Part shown: piece after piece, positions 1-11,000 of the stretch
How positions within the stretch are numbered: the first letter of the stretch is position 1
Layout of the letters: each line of letters begins with the position of its first letter
Assembly (NCBI GenBank): GCA_944472155.2
Contig: OX235271.1
Span: forward strand, 44,651,991 to 44,715,990
Length of the DNA stretch: 64,000 nucleotides
Source: Trichobilharzia szidati
Taxonomy: Eukaryota; Platyhelminthes; Trematoda; Strigeidida; Schistosomatidae
Direction: 5' to 3'
Position numbers and translations under genes: made by a program
The notes under the pieces: model-generated
Told to the model about the DNA's origin: nothing
Seen by the model: the letters and a program-made list of their open reading frames with translations, nothing else
Database searches by the model: none

Positions 1-247
1 ACAAAGGCAGATAGTCCTAGACGCCAGGAAGTACCTGACAGGGAATTTCAGATAGCGGCTTTTGTCTTTTAAAGGTATATTAGATAAAAGTCCTCTAACC
101 TTAATAAAGCCTACATTTTCCAAAAAATGCGTATGTTATATTTATTTTCATGTTTAATCCTTTTTCTGATGAACAGAGGATTTATTTGAGCAAAAGTAAA
201 TACACTGTTGTGTAGCTCATTTATTTATGGAAAGAACGAAGTCCGTC

Positions 248-432
248 CATTGTTGATATTATATGGCTGGAGGAAACCGGCAGTAGCCCCTTGATTGACC
301 TGGGTTTCGTGCTAGTTGGCACTCATTAGCAAGGCGTATCTGCAACCTTGAAGGAACCTTTGTTCTTTCTGAGATTCGAACCTTCATCACCCAGTGCTGC
401 AGCTAGAGACGCTACCACTGAGTTATTCGATC
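248..432 (-). repeat. tRNA-derived SINE, minus strand
   Basis: Read on the minus strand, a tRNA-like head lies at about 432-360. It has an A-box-like TAACTCAGTGGTAGCG and a B-box-like GGTTCGAATCTC, the two internal pol III promoter elements of tRNA genes and tRNA-derived SINEs. It is not a functional tRNA, because no cloverleaf closes around the boxes. The body runs down to about 248. A related, more diverged stretch lies near 10.84-11.12 kb and shares the phrase around gcaaggcgta. The outer limits are approximate. Confidence 0.5.
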
Positions 433-466
433 TCGTAACTGACCTCCTGTAGGACTGTATTGGGTA

Positions 467-695
467 ATTTTGATTGGACACTATTTAGTAAGTAGTTTAA
501 TGTGTCTAGTCCTTTGTTTGTAGTAGACGGAATTCTATTCCTTCCAACCATCTTATATCAACAGTTCAAAGTGTCCAATGATGGCTAGCTACCTACAATG
601 GTGGCCACATTGCAAACTTGACTGATAGAATTCAGTCTGCACCAAAAAAGGACTAGACATATTACACTAGTGGTTAACCAGTGTCCAATCAAAAT
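467..695. mobile_element. Fold-back MITE flanked by TA
   Basis: The 229 bp element begins attttgattggacact and ends with its reverse complement agtgtccaatcaaaat. The inverted similarity continues inward for about 70 bp on each side, through gtctagtcctttgt and its partner, so most of the element can fold into one hairpin. It is flanked directly by TA on both sides (465-466 and 696-697). That is the target duplication of Tc1/mariner-type transposons. There is no coding capacity, so it would be a non-autonomous element moved by a transposase from elsewhere. Confidence 0.65.
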
Positions 696-697
696 TA

Positions 698-1261
698 TTT
701 TCTAGATTTCACATTACAGCATTATAATGATAAGCATCTAGATGCATAAATTTCTAAAATCCAACCGATTTCTGATAAATATGACCGGTTTGCCCTGATT
801 TGATGCTTATGATCTCTATCACACTTGAGTTGCTGCAGCTAGAAGTGTACTTGGGCGAATATTTTCTAAGGATATTCATTTTTGGGTAATACGCATTTCT
901 TCCAGTCATTCTTCTGTGTCTATAGTTTTCTTTATTTCCACTTCATTCAATATTTTTCGTGCACATAAGCCCTCATGCCATTGACGAATGTTATATAATG
1001 ATGTTGAGGGACTCATTTCATTATAGTAAGTCACTATCTTGGTATTAGTATTCACATACTAGTGTAAATTGCGCATATTCTCTGATGAATGCTTGTTGTT
1101 CGGTTCCTTTTAATAAAATTGTTCATATATCCCATCAGCCTCAATTGAGTTTCGTTTGTGATCAGCTCACACTATGTCATCAGTTTCATCAGATGGCTAT
1201 TTGGATGTGGAGCAATATCTTACAAAGCGTTTTTCCCAGTCTTTTGTATTGTCTGTGTCAG
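698..1261. other. No gene recognised
   Basis: AT-rich DNA without an ORF, repeat head or splice-site pair that I could support. Confidence 0.5.
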
Positions 1262-1500
1262 TGATTCAGAGGCAGAGTGCTAGCCAACAACATATGTGGT
1301 CCGGGGTCAGATTTCCAACTGACGCACTCCTAAACCCCGCTTAGCCACTAGTAAGCACGGTAAAGAGGAAGGGTTGGGCGTAAGACTAGAAAACCCAATT
1401 CGTAAAAACTAAACACTATTGCTACTGAAACTTCAAGGCTCAAGTTTGAAAGCCTCTGTTCCATTCGGAATGCAAAGGAATAATATAAAGTTTGAGAAAA
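1262..1500 (+). repeat. tRNA-derived SINE with RTE-like tail, plus strand, diverged
   Basis: The same layout as the better copies at 9490-9717 (minus) and 21175-21372 (plus): a tRNA-like head with a decayed B box (gtccggggtcagatttcc), then a central body with aggaagggttgggcg. The end, cctctgttccattcggaatg followed by caaaggaataat, corresponds to the RTE-like tail. A and B boxes are damaged, so this copy is likely silent. Confidence 0.55.
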
Positions 1501-1687
1501 ATAAAATACTGTCTGCCGCTTTGTACGCGACTATTTCAGAGTAGTTCAGAATGTGACTATGATAACGAAGACATATCAGTTAACATCTCTACTCCAAATG
1601 AACACTAAAAATTTGATTTTCGCTGCAAGACTGCTCGGATTCGTTTCAATAAAGTGTTATCTAATTTTCAAATCACGGAACACATTT

Positions 1688-3022
1688 GATCATAGGGAAT
1701 AAAAAGACAGTTGCAGCGAAGAAAATTTTCTTTTCGACGAAGTCATCATCTAGGCTGTACATTCCTGTATTTATATCAAATAGATGGGAAAGTTCCAGAA
1801 TAATTTCCGGTTAAGGGTCAAATTAATAGAAATTACAATTAGGAATTAGAATGCCATAATAAACAGGGGGACGGGTAAAACTCAAACAAATTAGCATAAT
1901 AACTGAGAAGATCGACATTGTGCAATTAGGGGTTAGAAATGTAGAAATAACAAAATCGACAGGATGTTTCGATAAAAAACTAATGTGATGAATAATTGTT
2001 TACCCAATCAGGGATTAAGTATGTAGAAATAGTAAAATGACAAAATAAAGAGGAAGTGTGGATATGAAAATACAGTAGTGTAGACAGGGATTAAGAAAAA
2101 CTTAAAATAACATGAATAAAAAGGAAGTTTGGATAGGAAAGGCAATAGGTAGGTCATTACTTAAGGAATTACCTGTTTATGATGGCCATGGCACGGACAG
2201 GGGTTGGACGTATTCCTTTGGATATAACCAGTGGGTTTGAGCTTTTGGATAGCTAGTGCCTTGGCTATACCCAGATGTCTTGATTTCACTCCCTTTGATA
2301 GGTTTGATTGAATCTTGTATATTACTTTGAGGGATTTTTCGAAAGGCGCTGAATGTGTTGAGTTGACCAGAAAATCTGTCACTGAACTAGATACACGTTT
2401 TCGGTCTCCTTATACTAGCCAGGCTGGGTAGTGTTCGCGAGCCTGTTTTCCAAGTCGGCGCATGGTACAGCTGATGTACCCAGCTCCACAAGAGCAAGTA
2501 AACTGGTATATGCACGTTGAGGTGGCCCAGTGCAACAGCTTGTCTTTCGCGTTCTGGTTGAACAGTTTCTTGCAGGAAAACGTCAGTCGTAGGCTCGCGG
2601 TGAAGTATGTTTTCCTGAGCGATTTGGAGAGGCGTTTGCGAAGGATTTCTGCTTCAATGCCATCTTTGAATTCTAGATTAAGCAGGAGTATCTTCTTCGG
2701 GACGGATTGGATTTGTTCGGAAGTCTTCTTTGACTTGAGATTCTTGTCTATGAACCTAGGCGGAAAACCATTTTCCATCAGGGTTCCTCGGAGATTACTT
2801 AGTTCTTCGTCAATCACTTCTTCGCTGCATATCTTCCGAATCCATGAGGAAAGAGCGTATATCAGGTTCCTCATTCTGCTTAGGGGCACGAAGCTTTGAA
2901 AGTTGATGAATTGTCCATTCTATGTAGGCTTTTTGTATAAGGACTTTTTCAAAGAGTTGTTGTCGTTTCTTATCAGATGGACGTCGAGAATACAGAATAC
3001 ACCTAAGCATACAATTTTTCAT
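1688..3022 (-). pseudogene. Penelope-like element family A: RT end, linker, GIY-YIG endonuclease, 3' UTR
   Basis: Minus-strand remnant of a Penelope-like retroelement. From 3022 down it encodes the last part of the reverse transcriptase, then a linker with NGFPPRFIDKNLKS and EILRKRLSKSLRK. At 2530-2410 comes a GIY-YIG endonuclease start reading CIYQFTCSCGAGYI. Where the sister copy at 42.5 kb has YIGRTMRQ, this copy has YISCTMRR, losing the Gly and the Arg expected in the catalytic motif. Frameshifts separate RT, linker and the endonuclease C-terminus (reading on to about 2161). The 3' UTR (2160-1688) has diverged subrepeats around gtagaaat and ends with a hammerhead-like stretch at 1730-1755. 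Dead and 5'-truncated. Confidence 0.85.
1730..1755 (-). ncRNA. Hammerhead-like motif near the PLE family A 3' end
   Basis: Minus-strand reading: CTAGATGATGACTTCGTC then GAAAAG. A GAC-TTC-GTC mini-hairpin sits between a GATGA-like box and GAAA, the spacing of the hammerhead core (CUGAUGA, stem II, GAAA). The first box is imperfect, so activity is doubtful. The same stretch recurs at 19671-19696. Hammerhead motifs are known from Penelope-like elements; the assignment here is inference. Confidence 0.4.
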
Positions 3023-3378
3023 TTAGAATCAGGAGTTAAATTCGTGTGATTTGACGACTAGCTGACACTTCTTATTTGTTAATTATTTTTTAAATTAATT
3101 CAGAAGTTATGATGATCTATTAAAAGGTAATGCCCGATTCTTTGGATTTCACAGAGAGGTTATCATTTATTGTAGTCTGAATTGGTGTAGCTTAATGGAT
3201 CTTCAAAGCAGTCGACAAATATTGCAGTTCATAAAATTTTAACACTTCCTTGTGGATTGTGATTTTCTTTCCTCACTGATTTCATGAATTTAGGTTAGGC
3301 AGCGATAATAATTTATATATGTCCAAGTTCACTTTGAACAGTTTGAATAAATTTGGGCCTTGGTTATATGATATTCAT

Positions 3379-3466
3379 TATTATAAAAGCTTTTGTATTT
3401 CCCAATGAATGAAAATCAATGTCGTTTTGTTTTTCATTCACTGGGAAATAGAAAAACATTTATAAT
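3379..3466 (-). repeat. Dispersed hairpin repeat (PLE 3'-end associated)
   Basis: An imperfect inverted repeat with arms around gtatttcccaatgaatgaaa and its complement ttttcattcactgggaaata. Near-copies in the opposite orientation lie at 39390-39466 and 43803-43888, and a half copy is at about 40795. All share the flanking phrases for atatcatatacccaatgc and aagtgaacttggtttggaca, seen here reversed at about 3300-3378. It is therefore a dispersed repeat with a built-in hairpin, not a chance fold. Confidence 0.6.
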
Positions 3467-3510
3467 ACAGATAATTATTTAATGAACGGAATATTCCTAC
3501 ACTAAGTCAT

Positions 3511-4280
3511 AAGAAAAAGATGTTAACAGCGAAGAAAATTCACTTTTCGACGATTCATCTTCACAGGCTCTACACTCGAAATTATATTCAACAAGGAATT
3601 TGTGTGACAAATCAGATATTGGTAAAATTTGTCATCAAAAATATACCATATAATGTAAGGTGTAATCTAGAAGGGGACGACTAATTGAAAATTAGAAAAG
3701 GGGGCAGAAGTCGGGATGACATAATAAGTATGAGAAAATGACTGATCAGTATGATAGTTTAGAGTGAACGAAAAACTAGTTGAATCATTGACTATTTGGG
3801 AACCTGGAACCAGATCTCTGCTTTTAAAAAGCACTACAAACATTCACTTGCCCTACCGTGGTCAGAGTGATGTTCTTATGTAAGCTTACTATCATTTTTT
3901 ATGATTGTTGTCATCCTCACTACCCTTATTTTATTATCAGTCTAATAGTGTTTACTAATAACATTGCATTTCCATACGGATTTTCCGAAATACTCTATTG
4001 TTCTTCCACTGGTTTTTGTTCAGATTATTCACTTATAGTAATTAGTCATCTCCCCACGCACATTACGTCATCCTAGCTTCCCACACATTTTTGGAATTTC
4101 CCAATAGTCATTATCTTCTAGATTACACCTTACATTATGTGATACATTTTCGACGAAGAATTTTACCAGCATCTGATTGGTCACATTAATTCCTTGTTGA
4201 ATATAATTACGAGTGTAGAGCTTATGAAAATGAATCGTCGAAAAGTGAATTTTCTTCACTGTTAACGTCATTTTCTTTTA
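3511..4280. mobile_element. Inverted-repeat element with hammerhead-like arm ends
   Basis: The left arm (3511-3695) and right arm (4096-4280) are reverse complements over about 185 bp with moderate divergence. Both include ctctacactcg, attatattcaacaagga and gtgtaatctag or their complements. About 400 bp of unrelated AT-rich DNA separates them. Near each outer end is a hammerhead-like stretch facing outward: minus strand at 3541-3570 and plus strand at 4218-4247, both with AATCGTCGAAAAGTG. No coding sequence is convincing. It resembles the PLE-derived fold-back insertions elsewhere in the window; no clean target-site duplication was found. Confidence 0.6.
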
Positions 4281-4825
4281 ATAATTAATTCTTGAAGAAA
4301 ATGACGAATTTATTGCTTTTGGTATATTTTTTTATTAAAAGTTTTAAAAATAATTACATTTTATCTTTTCGATGATTGATGAGGCTATTAATCAAACCTT
4401 AATCCTACTGAAGGTTTTGTATGAAAAACACTAATGGTTGCTATCGAACTGTGTTTCATTTAACCCCCTTGAGGAAATGATAGAGTGGGCTGACTAAACA
4501 AGTACAATACGTTAACTATAACACTAAAGTAGATTATTGTCAAGTAACAATAATCACTGAAGTTGAAAATAACTGATTACATCTTATCTGATTTCTTCTT
4601 TCTAGAACTGACTGGCTAAAATATTTGAGATAGTGTACGTCGACTTTTTACTGTCTCGAATGAAATTTAAGTTTCAGTATTATACTCTTTGTCTAAAATA
4701 GGACATCTTGATACATGATCACTTTTTGAAGTGTTTGTGAAACTCTGAATTTTACAAATAATAACTGAGTAGACTCTGATATAATTCCCATTTTTATTCA
4801 ATTTCGAAAAGGTAATACAGCATTC

Positions 4826-5106
4826 AGGATTTCATCATGAACTGACATCGGTTAGAAGGCCATTGGAAAAACAGCTGAGAGTACTGGACAGCTGTTTTGT
4901 CCTGGTGCTCGAGACTTCAGCGACACACAACCCTCATAGGGATTTCGAACCTAGGAACTTCTGGTTACAAGACGAGCTCGTAGACCACTAAGCCTTTGGG
5001 ACTCAATCCAATGGCCCATGAATTCCAACTGCTGCCAATTCAAGACATAACGTGACCACTAGGTAATGTCATTGGCTAGAATTAGTCTTCACACTCGAGC
5101 TACTGC
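4826..5106 (-). repeat. Smα-like SINE with hammerhead remnant, minus strand
   Basis: The minus-strand copy has a tRNA-like head at about 5000-4930 (B-box-like GGTTCGAAATCC), then a hammerhead-like segment around 4865-4915 with CCAGGACAAAACAGCTGTCC. It ends in the family 3' phrase seen on the plus strand as ggatttcatcatgaactgac. In this copy the GAAAC of the catalytic core reads AAAAC. It abuts a plus-strand copy at about 5106, giving a divergent head-to-head pair. Confidence 0.65.
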
Positions 5107-5285
5107 ACCCCAGTGGCTTAATGGTCTACGAGCTAACCTTGTAACCAGAAGGTCCTGTGTTCGAACTCTGGTGATGGGTACGTGCTGTGAAGTGTCCCAA
5201 ACTGGGACGAAACAGCTGTATTGCACTCCCAGGTTTTCCGATGATCCTCTAATCGATGTTAGTTCATGACGATATCCGGAAACCA
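5107..5285 (+). repeat. Smα-like SINE with hammerhead remnant, plus strand
   Basis: The tRNA-like head starts with cagtggcttaatggtctacg (A-box-like) and has GTTCGAACTCTGG (B-box-like). The downstream segment at 5180-5235 has a stem II pairing tcccaaactggga, the conserved cgaaac, and the self-complementary acagctgt expected of a short stem III. The first core box reads ctgtgaag instead of ctgatgag. It ends near ttagttcatgacgatatccg. Hammerhead domains inside a pol III SINE are the hallmark of schistosome Smα repeats. Confidence 0.65.
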
Positions 5286-5289
5286 ATTA

Positions 5290-5880
5290 AATCCCTACTG
5301 CAGAATTACTGAACTTACTGGATCCTAAACTAAACAGCGAATTTACTGTTTGATAAACACACATATTCTCTTATTCAAGTTTATGTTATAAAAGAATTAC
5401 TGTAGGAAATTGCATTTGAATGTAATTTACGTAACAGCTTCCGACAACTTTTTTATTTTACTTAGGGAATAATTTTCTATAAGATTGAATAACCTCAGAC
5501 TGTCCTAACTATTCTCTCATTAGTAAATAGGATACTGAAGAGAATAACAGGTAAAGCCTGAAGCTGCATTTCCTGATTATCAACGCATAGCAGGAAGGCA
5601 TGAATGCGAAACTTACATTTCACTCACATCTGTACGTTGTAGTACCAAAAGAGGCGGAATTAAATTATACCTACTTCTGTTACGACAGATATTTATTCAG
5701 ACATTATGATATCAACCTTTTTGCTACTGCATAACGGTGAACACTGCTGTATTACTTAAACTGATTAACGCGTGTCAGATTTTAGTGGCGTCTTTTAACA
5801 TGGAATATAATTAATTACATATGTATTTTGTAGTTGTGAGTGCAGTATAACATAACATCACAACGAATTCTGTTTGAGGT
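5290..5880. other. No gene recognised
   Basis: AT-rich spacer. I see no supported ORF, and acttac and actcac near 5610-5630 do not define a convincing exon. Confidence 0.4.
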
Positions 5881-5881
5881 C

Positions 5882-7650
5882 TTATTATATTATTATTATT
5901 TCCTTTAGTTCCTAGAGGAACATAGGGCTTCAGCCATGCGTCTCCATTGCGTTCGGTTCTCTGCTAGATTTTTCACCTGGCTCCAAGTCTGCCCATACGC
6001 TTTCAATTCTTCTTCACATGATCTCCTCCAGGTCACCCTTGGACGACCAACTCGTCGCTTCCCTTTCGGGTTCCACTCGAGCGATGGCTTGTCTAGTGAT
6101 GTCACTTGATGGTTTCCTCAGACTATGGCCAATCCATCTCCATTTCTTCCTGCCTGTTTGTTTCACAATCGGTTCCTGGTTGGTTCGCTCCCAGAGATCT
6201 TTTTGCTGATCCTTTCCGGCCATCTGATCTTGAGTATTGAGCGAAGACGTCTGTTAATGAAGGTCTGTAGCTTGTTTGAGGTGCTCTTTGTGACACGCCA
6301 AGTCTCTGATCCGTATAGTAGTACTGACTTCACATTAGAGTTGAAAATCCGGATCTTATTTTTGACGCTGAATGCTGTTGACCTCCACACAGACTTGAGA
6401 GTAATGAAAGCTTGCCTTGCTTTTCCGATCCTTGCTTTGATATCCTCGTCAGTTCCGCCTGTAGTTGAAACGATGCTTCCAAGGTAGGTAAAGGAGGTAG
6501 TTTCTTTCAGGTTCCTCCCATTTATGCTGATTGCTGTCTGTTGTTGTTGCTGTTGGTGGTGTTGCCCAGGAATCTTCATCACCTCCGTTTTCTCTATGTT
6601 CACCTGGAGTCCTATCTTTGATGCTTGTTCTGCCAACTTGTTACTTTTCACTTGCATATCTTCCAGTTTGTGGGAAATCAGACATATATCATCGGCGAAG
6701 TCCAGATCCTCCAAGTTCTTTGTGTGAGTCCATTTTATGCCTGTTTCCTCATTGCCCGCTGTCTGTCGCATTATCCAATCTACTGCAATCAGGAAAATCA
6801 TTGGTGATAGTAGGCAGCCTTGTCTTACTCCTGTCCTCACTTCGAAGGGTTCCGTAAGTTTCCCATTGTGGATTACTTGGCATGCAGCATTGTCGTATAG
6901 CTGTTGGATGAGATGTATAATTGTCGGCGGCACTCCATAGTAGCGAAGTAGTTGCCAAATCACCTCTCGATCGACGCTGTCGAAGGCCTTTTCAGAGTTG
7001 ATGAAGTTGAGATAGAGAGGTGACTGCCATTCTAAACTTTGTTCAATGATGATCCGTAGTGTGGCGATTTGACCAATACATGACTTGTTTCTCCTGAATC
7101 CAGCTTGTTCCGGTCGAAGTTTTTCATCTAGGGCTTGTTTGATCCTTTTCAGAATGATGCGGCTTAGTATTTTGCTTGGGATGGACAGGAGCATAATTCC
7201 GCGCCAGTTCTAGCATTGACTTAAGTCTCTTTTCTTTGGTAGTTTGAATAAGTATCCTTTCTTTCAATCCTCGGGTACTTTGCCTTCTTTCCACACCTTC
7301 TCCAGTAGTGGCGTCATCAAGTCCGCTGTTGTCTCTGGGTCCACTTTCAATGCCTCTGCTGAGATTCCATCTGGTCCTGCTGCTTTTCCAGCTCTTAGCA
7401 TCTTGATTGGCTTCAGGACTTCTGTTCTCCTCGGGGGGTTGATGTTCACTGGTAATTCTGCTTCCGTTGTTGGTATTGTTGGGCGCGTTGTAGGTGGCGG
7501 TCGGTTTAGTAGTCTTTTGAAGTGTTCAGTCCAGTGTTTCCTTTGCTCCACTTCTTTGGTGATTGACTTTCCATTTTCATCCTTCACTGGCTTAATTTGT
7601 GACGAATTTTTGCCTGAGAGTTACCTAGTTGTTTGGTAGAGTGTTGCGAG
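5882..7650 (-). pseudogene. SR2-like RTE LINE: reverse transcriptase and C-terminal region, 5'-truncated
   Basis: Minus-strand RTE-clade LINE. From about 7640 it encodes a pre-RT segment (PVKDENGKSITKEVEQRKHW), then GKAAGPDGISAEALK. After an in-frame stop near 7200 an open stretch of over 300 codons (7194-6163) follows with EQAGFRRNKSC, VRQGCLLSP and LDFADDICL, which holds the F-A-D-D catalytic motif. A polyglutamine run (HHQQQQQQ) precedes SINGRNLKETTSFTYLGSIV. The C-terminal end continues in other frames at 6223-5905, closing with QWRRMAEALCSSRN. The 3' tail is a short TTA repeat at about 5885-5899. The endonuclease half is missing. It lies downstream of laminin-G exon 4 on the same strand, presumably in an intron. 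Confidence 0.88.
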
Positions 7651-7866
7651 GAAATGCGTGACTAACATTCTGATAATGAGATTTAAGACAGAAATATTGT
7701 CGTAGTGGTGACTAGATCATAATTTCACATTCAAATCTGAAGTCGCTTCAAGAGTTCTGAATATGAAAGCAATTACAAAAAAATACCTCAGAACAAAAAC
7801 ATACGTTTATTTTGTTTCTGTTGTTGTACTTGATCAGTTATTCCAATATTGATAAAGTACACTTAC

Positions 7867-8062
7867 CTGAAATCCATGGTAGGAGTTAAGTTTCTCCCTC
7901 CAGTTTAGAAAAATATCTTGTGGTACACCGCCAATATACAATGGGTCATTTAAGTTAAAATTTCTTGCACTTGCACCATTTATTACTGATATATTTAAAA
8001 ATTGTTCGTCAGGTGTGTTTCTATCAAGAACTAATTGAACAACATTATTATGAAGATCCGTT
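7867..8062 (-). CDS. Laminin-G gene exon 4: C-terminal part of the LamG domain
   Basis: A 196-base exon. The acceptor ends TTTTTTGTACCAG| and the donor is TTTCAG|GTAAGT at 7866-7861. It encodes TDLHNNVVQLVLDRN, the strand LNDPLYIGGVP, and NSYHGFQ. This is the second half of the domain begun in exon 3, and the joined WHHVELSRTDLHNN is a smooth laminin-G match. It ends in phase 0 just before the position where laminin-G domains normally have Gly-Cys. Downstream on the same strand lies an SR2-like LINE. Confidence 0.85.
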
Positions 8063-11000
8063 CTGGTACAAAAAACATGCAACAGAAAACAAATTAATTA
8101 ACAGAAACATAACATAAATAGTGCGAAGACACTACTGATTCGTCAGCAGAACCCCGACCTTAATTGTTATAAAGCAGAGGTCTATTCATTCAGTCATTAA
8201 ATCATGGTCTTAAACTTCTTTCTACTTGTTCACTCCTATTTTTAGTGAGCACTTGCCTAAAATCACTCTCACATATCCTTCTTGTGAATTTTACGGATAG
8301 TTTAGCCCTCTCTGTCATCGTGTCATATGAATAATCAACCAGCTTGTTTTTCACCCATCAGAAATTTTTACTTTATCAAACTTCAAACCAATACTTCTAT
8401 TTTTTCAGTAATCTTTACTTAATTTCTGCCTGTTTTGAGAAGCAACTTCTAAGCAACTGTTCTACGTATGTGGCACCTTGTCAACAGTCAGTAATATTCA
8501 ACTATACGTTATTACTGTTCAGCCTTAGAAGATAACTTCGTAGATTCAAAACATTCTGTCCACTGAGTAGTCTTTTATCCCCTTCAACACACAAATAATT
8601 CAGTTAATATTGTAACAATTACGTCAATATTTCAGCAGAGATCAATATCCGAGATTGTTCTTGTATACTAATTAGAGATTTCATATAATCTGATAAAATG
8701 TTTATTATCTAAAGGCTGGAAACCTGCAATAAATTTATCATGGTGCTCAAATAAGCCATCAGAAATGTCACAAAACTTTTGCCTTGAGAACAGTGAATTA
8801 AATCATTGTTCAAGGCACGTTTGCGTGTAAATACTACTCACTCTCAAGAATTTTCCAGAGATATTACGCTTAAAGCTTAAAACTTTTAATTTACTACTTA
8901 CTGTAGTGCCTCACAATACCAAAGGGAGCAACAGGAAAGATTTTATTGACGTCTAGTATTAAGCCTGAAGAATTCTTAGTGAAAGATAGCATGTACTAAA
9001 GTGGCGAATGAACTGATGAATTTGAAGTACAATCGATATAATCGATTTCTTACATCTTCCTGAGTTATTACTATGTAAGTTTTAAACGCCTTACAATAAT
9101 GTCTGAATTTTGAACAGTTTGTGCGTCTTACTGATGGAAACGAAGTGTCACATTAGGACATTATTTATTACTAGTGTGGTGAGAGCTGTCTACTAGCCAA
9201 GTTCTCAAGATTTGTCGTGAGAAAATATGAACAAAGATTGATTCAAAACCGACCACAGCAGACTTTGCATAGGCGGATGCAGTTAACATATAGATGATCT
9301 GACATTCAAGAAACAGTCACAAAGAGATGAAAGATTAACTTTAAGTGAGAAACAACCAATTGGAAGACTGTGTTTGTTTGCTTAACTCATCTATAATAAT
9401 GTACATGAAAATATATAAATATGCTTTGATTTCCTTAATAAATGATCTGTTGCCTGGCCCTAGTCTTCTGTTGTTACACTAGTTGTTTTTTTTTCCTTCA
9501 CGTTCCCCAGTGGAACATAGGGCTTCAAGCTTGTGGCTTGAAGTCTCTGTAGCAGTGTTTATCTTTACAGGATGTGGTTGCTAGCCTCATGCCCTACCTT
9601 TCCTCTTTACCAGAATTATTTTTGGCTCAACAAGGTAAAGGAGTGCGTCGGCCGGGGATCGAACCCCGGACCATGTGCATGGTCGGCGAGCGTCCTAACC
9701 ACTATGCCACCGACGCACAAATTACTAGTTGTACACATATGTTAACATCTAAGAAAAACAAGTTTTCCTTGTCACGGAGAATTAAAAAAAGAGATGATGA
9801 TCATAATAAAATTTTACAAACAAATTTTAGACCTCTAGGACTTACCTCGATAGTTCAACATGATGCCAATTTGAATCTGTAACAGGTTGTGTTGTCAAGG
9901 CGTGACGTTGTGTACCGCTTCCCATATCAAATACAAAATGTAAATAACCTTTCATTAATTCAAATGCTAAAAAGTCAATCCCTTGTTTGCCTGAATTAAA
10001 CAATAATAAACCATTTTCTTGTGATGTACGAAATCGAAATTGTAGATGAAATTTTTCATAGAGATGTAAACTTTGACTGCATAGATAACAGTCCGCTTGT
10101 TTAAATGTGATATAATGAATTTGTTGTGTTTTCAGTGTTGAAGCGTTTCTTGCCGATTGTGTTGTTAAGAGCATTGAAGAGTGTTTTTGACTATTCTGAA
10201 ATGATCTAATTTCAGGGGGTGTTTTTATTGTGGTCGAATTTTTCGAATTAACCTGGTTAGTAGTATCCACTTTTTCATCTAAATTTTTAATAAGAAAAAA
10301 TTAAATAAATCTAAAATTGTAGAATCAGTCTTACAACAGGAAACAACGAAGATTATTTGAACCCAAAATATCCGAAACTAAGGATAAATCGATGAAGATA
10401 TCAGAGTTTTGAAAGTCTGAAATCCCCGTCTTCTCTTACGTCTTATAATATATATTTACTTTTATGAATTATGAATGAAATGGAGTGCCAAATTTCGAAA
10501 GAACCACAGGCTTGTATAAACTGGACTGAATTATGTATGAGGGTAGTCTGGTCTCAGGATGTCATCATAATTGTGTTTTCATGATTCTTATTATTAAGCA
10601 AACATTTAACAACAACTTTACAGGTAGAAAAAACGGAAAAGAAATGGTGTAATACAGTTGTGGCTCTGAAAAGAAATCACTAGTGGATTAATCTGTGAAT
10701 TCAGTTGAAGTTAATTGGTTAGGGGCAGTCACTAGGGATCTTTGAGCCTAGATTTTGTGCCTTTAGGACTATTTAGCCAGACGGAATCTCAAATTCAATT
10801 GAATTGATATGTCTTTGCGGGAGGGGTGAAGTAGAGTTCTTAGTGCTGCAGTCAGTGCACTTGCTACTGGAATACTCTAACTCACATTTGATTTCTAATG
10901 GGACTGTAGTGAACACGATGATTGTTTACAACACAGAAACCAGTAGCTGATGCTTGCTAAGTTCTACTAGTTAAGATTACACTGTGGTGTAACTAACTAT

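Noticed and set aside
2462..2899. 145-codon plus-strand ORF
   Set aside because: It is the antisense shadow of the PLE linker and endonuclease on the minus strand.
6125..6857. Plus-strand ORFs over the RTE LINE
   Set aside because: Antisense shadows of the reverse transcriptase, including the complement of the polyglutamine run.
5861..7615. Target-site duplication for the SR2-like element (acgaatt...tgag on both sides)
   Set aside because: The right-hand match lies inside sequence that still reads as RTE protein, so it cannot be flank.
9645..9717. Functional tRNA gene on the minus strand
   Set aside because: Acceptor-like and T-arm-like stems form, but the anticodon region is a 7 bp palindrome with a two-base loop, the D arm does not pair, and the unit continues into a SINE body with dispersed copies.
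10143..10553. Plus-strand coding potential over laminin-G exon 3 and its flank
   Set aside because: No long plus-strand frame; the coding signal is entirely on the minus strand with matching splice sites.
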